Below are positions 39,437 to 43,278 of a stretch of DNA of 43,278 bases, one piece after another. A program made the position numbers and the translations under genes. The DNA comes from Acanthamoeba castellanii str. Neff (Eukaryota; Discosea; Longamoebia; Acanthamoebidae), in the NCBI RefSeq assembly GCF_000313135.1, contig NW_004457245.1:48454-91731 (forward strand). Direction: 5' to 3'. The notes under the pieces were generated by a model that was not told the DNA's origin, did not search any database, and saw only the letters and a program-made list of their open reading frames with translations. The number at the start of each line of letters is the position of its first letter. The stretch's first letter is position 1.

Positions 39437-42148
39437 ATGCGGCAGCGTTCGTCGAAAGGGGCACCGGTGCAGGGACCCTCTTCTTCCCCTCAGCCACAGC
39501 TCACGCAGGGCGGCTCGTCGAAGAGCTCGCAAGAAGAACTGGAGGATCCGCTACTCGATGGATGGTGTCGCGTGCCTGCGGTCCGGCTGCTGCTGCGTCT
39601 GCTGGGCTGGCTGGTGTTCCCCCACGGGGCGAGGTCGCCCAGCTCGCGCCCCTCCGACTACAACTCGACAGCGGATGATGGTGAAGAGGAGCTCGACAGC
39701 CAGGCCAAGGAGAAGCGGATGAAGGACCTCGAGCGCGATGTGGTCGAGGAGGAGAAGCGGTTCAAATTCGCGCTACTCTCTACCACCATCCTCCTCTTTA
39801 CGCTCTTCAACTTCCTCTTCCTCTTCTTCCTCTGCCCGGGTGTAGAGTTCACCCCAGCCTTGGCCTTCTCCCCCTCACCCGGGGAGGAGCTCATACCCCC
39901 AGCCCAATCCGATTCGGGTCCTACGTTCCGCTGGGTCATCACCACCCTGGCGGTCATCAACTGCTCCACCTTCGTCCTACATCATCTCTTACGTAGCATC
40001 ACTTTCTCGGCCTGCGCCGTCTTCTTCTATCTGAACGGCTCGGTGTGGCTCATCTGCATCATGTGGGGACCCGTGAGCGAGCTGCTCGGGGCCCTGGTCC
40101 ACGTACCAGTACTGGCCTTCTACGTGTTCGGCCACCGCTCGGGGGCCACGGCGCTGGTCATCACCCTCGTCCAGGCCGTCCTCTACATGGTCGCGTGCCT
40201 CGTGGGCATCGTGCCCACGTCGGGCAACTCGCTCAAGCTGGGCCTCACGGCGCAGGTGATGGCCATCATGAGCTCCTACGTGCTGTTGGGCCTATGCGCC
40301 GCCCTGAACGAGCGGTCGCGAGCGCAGGCCGTGCGCATGTACCAGGAGGCACACGCGCGGCTCGTCAAGGCCACCAAGGCCAAGGCCCGCTTCCTGGCCA
40401 ACGTCAGCCACGGTACGGCACGACACGCAACACGACACGACCAACGACACGACATGAGCTCATCGTATGTGTGCGGCGTGTGCTCACGACATGTACTTCA
40501 CTGAAAAGAGTTGCGGACGCCGCTGCATGGGATCGTCGCGGCGAGCGAGGAGCTGATGGAGCGGGTCACTACCGAGTGCCCGAAGGAGAACCAGCCGGCG
40601 GTGCGCGAAATGTGCAAGATCGTGACGGAGAGCAGCCGCCACATGCTGGCCCTCATCAACGACGTGCTTGACTTTGAGCGGCTGGACACCAACCAGCTCA
40701 AGATTGAGAACATCCCCTTCGATCTCCATCAAGAATTCACTAAGTTGGTCAAGGTACTGTATTATCGATCACGTGTCAGCACCTGTCCTCATCTTCGGTG
40801 CGTGTTGTGTCGTCGCGTGTGTCGTGTGGTGTGTGCCACTCCAGATGCTGGAGCCGACAGCAAGACAGAAGCAGATCGCCCTGACGTATCGCCTGGCCGT
40901 GGATAACTGCCGCCGACTGGGCGATCCGCTGCGCTTCGGTCAGATACTGGTAAACCTCGCCGCCAACGCACTCAAGTTCACGCCTGAAGGCGGCAGCGTG
41001 AACATCACCGTCACCACCGGCTGCACGGGGAAGCCGACATCGTCTCCCGGCCCAGGCGCCAGCGCAAGAATCCACAGAAAGGCCCCAAACCGCCGCCACC
41101 ACCAGACCGACGGGCGGACGAGAGCGCCGCCGTGCGCAGCTCGTCGGGCGGAAAGGCGGAGGAGGAGAAGAACGAAGACGGTGACAGCGACAATGAAGAC
41201 GACTCTCCCTACGACGACGAGAATTTGGTGACGGTCGTGGTGCAGGATTCGGGCATCGGCATACCGGAGGACCACATCCCGCTCCTGTTCAAGAGCTTCA
41301 CGCAGGCCGACATCTCGACGACGCGCAAGTTCGGCGGATCGGGCCTTGGCCTGGCCATATGCAAGCGACTGTGCCAGCTCATGAACGGCCGAATTGGCTG
41401 CCACTCGAGGAGAGACCAGGGCTCCACCTTCTGGTTCACTCTTCCCCTCCCACTCGCCCCCGGTATGCACTCCTCATCAAACTCACAATCTTCGAGTGGC
41501 TCACGGCACACGCACACGCACTTGGACAGAAGAAGAGAAAGTACGGTCGCCTCCCGCACGCCTGGACGAAAGGACATCGACAGAGCGTGAGCTGCGTGGC
41601 CTGCGGGTGCTGCTGGTCGAGGACAACAAGATCAATCAGCTCATCGGCAAGCAGATGCTGGCCCGAGCTGGCTGTGGCGACGTCGTCGTCGCCCCCAACG
41701 GCGAACAGGGCGTCCTGGCCTGGGAGCAACAGGGTCCCTTCCATATCGTTCTCATGGACTACCACGTACGTTTGCCCTCAGCGCAACGATGATGATACTT
41801 GTCATCACCCTCCCACGATCTCATCATCATTTCCCAAAGATGCCGGTCATGGATGGTTTGGAGGCGACGAGGCGCATTCGGCAGCGGGAGCAGGAGCTGG
41901 GGCTCTCCACGCGCACTCCCATCATCGCCATCTCCGCCTCGCTGGAGCCCAAGGAACGGGCGCGCGGCGCCACCGCGGGCATGGACGACTGGTATTCCCC
42001 CCCCCCAACATTCACCGCTTTCGCTTTCCTTGTCCATCGCTTTCGTTCTTTGCTCACCAAGCGCTTGGGGCCAAGGTTGGAGAAGCCGTTCAACCGAAGG
42101 GTGCTGACGGCCACGATCCTGCGCTGGGCACGACAAGCACCAACTTGA
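39437..42148 (+). CDS. Hybrid sensor histidine kinase with response-regulator domain (frame break at about 41027)
   Basis: Membrane two-component phosphorelay protein. Exons 39437-40412, 40509-40753, 40845-41462, 41530-41765, 41840-41991, 42076-42148. N-terminal part: about six hydrophobic helices (FKFALLSTTILLFTLFNFLF, VITTLAVINCSTFVLHHLL, ACAVFFYLNGSVWLICIM and others), with no PAS or ligand domain. HisKA: ANVSHELRTPLHGIVAASEE carries the phospho-accepting His and spans intron 1. HATPase: N-box ILVNLAANALKFT, G1 DSGIGIPEDH, F-box LLFKSFTQAD, G2 GGSGLGLAICK. REC: LLVEDNKIN, LMDYHMPVMDG with the acceptor Asp, AISAS, and LEKPF with the Lys. Exon lengths sum to 2300, not a multiple of three. 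The frame changes between GGSVNITV and an acidic insert preceding VTVVVQDSGIG; one extra base in the G run 41027-41030 would restore it (about 766 residues). Confidence 0.88.
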
Positions 42149-42575
42149 AGCTTGGTGGGGATGTACAACAGATAAATAAATAAGATAAATAATGATCTAC
42201 AAATAAATAAAATAGAAAATGTGAAAAAAGGCGGGAAAGTTGTGGGCTCGGGTCAGTGGAAAACCAAAGAGACAACAACGCAAATGCAGATGGAGGGCGA
42301 GCTGGCTGCGACCTCCGCCGGGACAGCAGAACTGGGGCGCAACACGGGCGAGTGTTGTCCCATACCTCTAATCACAAAGACCAACAATCAACACAACATC
42401 GAACTCTTTCCATTTTTATTCAATCTCTCTCGGCATTTCATTTAGCTTCCATTTCAAGTACGTCTCTCCTTTCGCTGTGTTTCTTTACGCTTTGCTGCTT
42501 TCATTTCGTAAACGTAATTGAATTTTCATTCCATTCGTTGTATGTAGAAGGTGAGATCTCCTTGCTACCATCATC
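42149..42575. promoter_or_regulatory. Intergenic region before the second divergent carrier gene
   Basis: 427 bp without a supported frame. The start (42170-42225) is AT-rich with aaataaataaaataga-like strings, fitting the histidine kinase 3' end. The rest should hold the promoter and 5' UTR of the carrier-like gene. A gtatgtag at 42540-42547, followed by aag and gtgaga, looks like splice signals, so a 5' UTR intron is possible. Confidence 0.35.
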
Positions 42576-43278
42576 ATGAGCTCCGTCACCATCAACAAAC
42601 AACGTGAGGCCAAGAGAGGAGCCGCCACGGACTCGGTGGCCGCGCGCGAGGAGGCCGACACCCAAAGCAAGCTCTCCGCACGCGTACGTTTTCCCCCAAC
42701 GTGTGCGGTCGTGTGTCATGTGGGTGCGGTAGTGTGCGTGTCGTGTGTCGTGTTCGTGTAGTGTTCGTGCGCTGACGGTGCCAGCGACATGCAGGGCCTG
42801 CTGCACATGTACATGTCGGGCACGGTGGTGGGTGTGGCCAACGCGGCCATGTTCCACCCGGTGGACTCGATCCGCATCCGCTACTTCTTCCTCCCGCGCT
42901 CCAAGAAGACCGTACACATGGACGACATCCGCGGCGTCAGCTTCTGGAAGGGCATCAGTACGCAACTCTACGACACGACACGACACACGACACACGACAC
43001 ACGCGTACACGTACTGAGGAGTGTCGCACGCGTCAGGTTTCAATATGTTCTCGACGGCGCTGAAGCAGATGGCGTTCTACCCGACGCAGGAGCTCATCAA
43101 GCACGTGTGCATTGCCAAAGGAGGTGCATACCACACGACACACACACGACACACACGACACACACGACACACGACACACGACACACGACCAACGCTACGA
43201 CATGACACGGCACGATTGATAGGCATGAGCGAGGAGCGGGGTCAGTTCTTCTCGAGCATGTTTGCGGGCATGGTGTTG
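42576..43278 (+). CDS. Divergent mitochondrial-carrier-like protein, 5' part (paralogue of the gene at 3200)
   Basis: Exons 42576-42683, 42762-42957, 43037-43123 and 43223 to beyond the edge; about 149 residues visible. After a charged N-terminus (KQREAKRGAATDSVAAREEA) comes the first carrier helix and signature: GTVVGVANAAMFHPVDSIRI, where P-D-R-R of the motif is kept. It continues RYFFLPRSKKTVHM and FSTALKQMAFYPTQELIK. These match the gene at 3200-4758 almost position by position (GTFVGVANAAVFHPMDVLRI; TTALKQMAFYPTQEVLK). Intron positions are only partly shared: one at the K-G end of this repeat is common, while that after RIR in the other gene is absent here. The remaining repeats lie outside the window. 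No substrate can be assigned. Confidence 0.75.
43133..43200. repeat. ACACGACAC repeat in an intron of the right-hand carrier gene
   Basis: Copies of ACACGAC/ACACACGAC fill most of the 99-bp intron between exons 3 and 4 of the partial carrier gene, the same class of repeat as in other introns here. Confidence 0.75.

Noticed and set aside
41132..41590. Intron 41182-41249 (GTGACA to GTGCAG) as an explanation of the histidine kinase frame break
   Set aside because: It is in phase, but would delete the beta-strand VTVVVQ before DSGIG and make a basic nonsense stretch coding; a missing base in the G run explains the data better.
1..43278. tRNA or rRNA genes
   Set aside because: No cloverleaf with A and B boxes or rRNA-like conserved string was noticed on reading either strand; a covariance-model scan would be needed to exclude them fully.

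Overview
This window is nuclear DNA from a free-living amoeba and fits Acanthamoeba best. The exons are GC-rich. Nearly every gene is split by short introns (about 118 reconstructed here, mostly 45-250 bp), many of them filled with GTGTC/CACGA-type tandem repeats. The gene content includes two-component signalling, receptor kinases fused to a nucleotidyl cyclase, a kinesin and a HOPS subunit. Genus is inferred from style and content; no rRNA or marker gene is present. I built the gene models by hand from splice signals, reading frame and family motifs. For every complete multi-exon model except the histidine kinase, the summed exon length is a multiple of three.

Layout. 1-4.8 kb: 5' end of an unknown minus-strand gene, then two plus-strand mitochondrial carrier genes, a succinate/fumarate-type carrier and a divergent carrier-like protein. 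4.8-9 kb, minus strand: an F-box/SPRY-like protein, an RNA 3'-phosphate cyclase whose 3' half differs in base composition, and a small unknown protein. 9.1-13.6 kb, minus strand: an ABCG half-transporter and prefoldin subunit 2. 13.8-19.3 kb, plus strand: a kinesin-1-like motor with a C-terminal PH domain. 19.5-27.4 kb, minus strand: a 26-exon receptor with signal peptide, two PstS-like periplasmic-binding-protein domains, EGF-like module, membrane helix, kinase, cyclase and a second kinase. 27.8-31.6 kb, minus strand: a DUF1445 (putative hydro-lyase/D-glutamate cyclase family) enzyme and a DNAJC21/JJJ1-type ribosome-biogenesis co-chaperone. 31.8-42.1 kb, plus strand: VPS41, a UVSSA homologue and a hybrid histidine kinase. 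42.6 kb to the end: the 5' part of a paralogue of the divergent carrier near the left edge.

There is no operon-like logic; these are independent eukaryotic genes, packed with 19-900 bp between them and with two short divergent promoters (prefoldin 2/kinesin and DNAJC21/VPS41). The most unusual item is the receptor that joins a bacterial-type anion-binding fold outside the cell to two kinases and a cyclase inside. Other points: two GC-AG introns with the same donor hexamer, a compositional break inside the RNA cyclase gene, the loss of a family motif there, a one-base frame break in the histidine kinase, and a UVSSA without its usual C-terminal domain.
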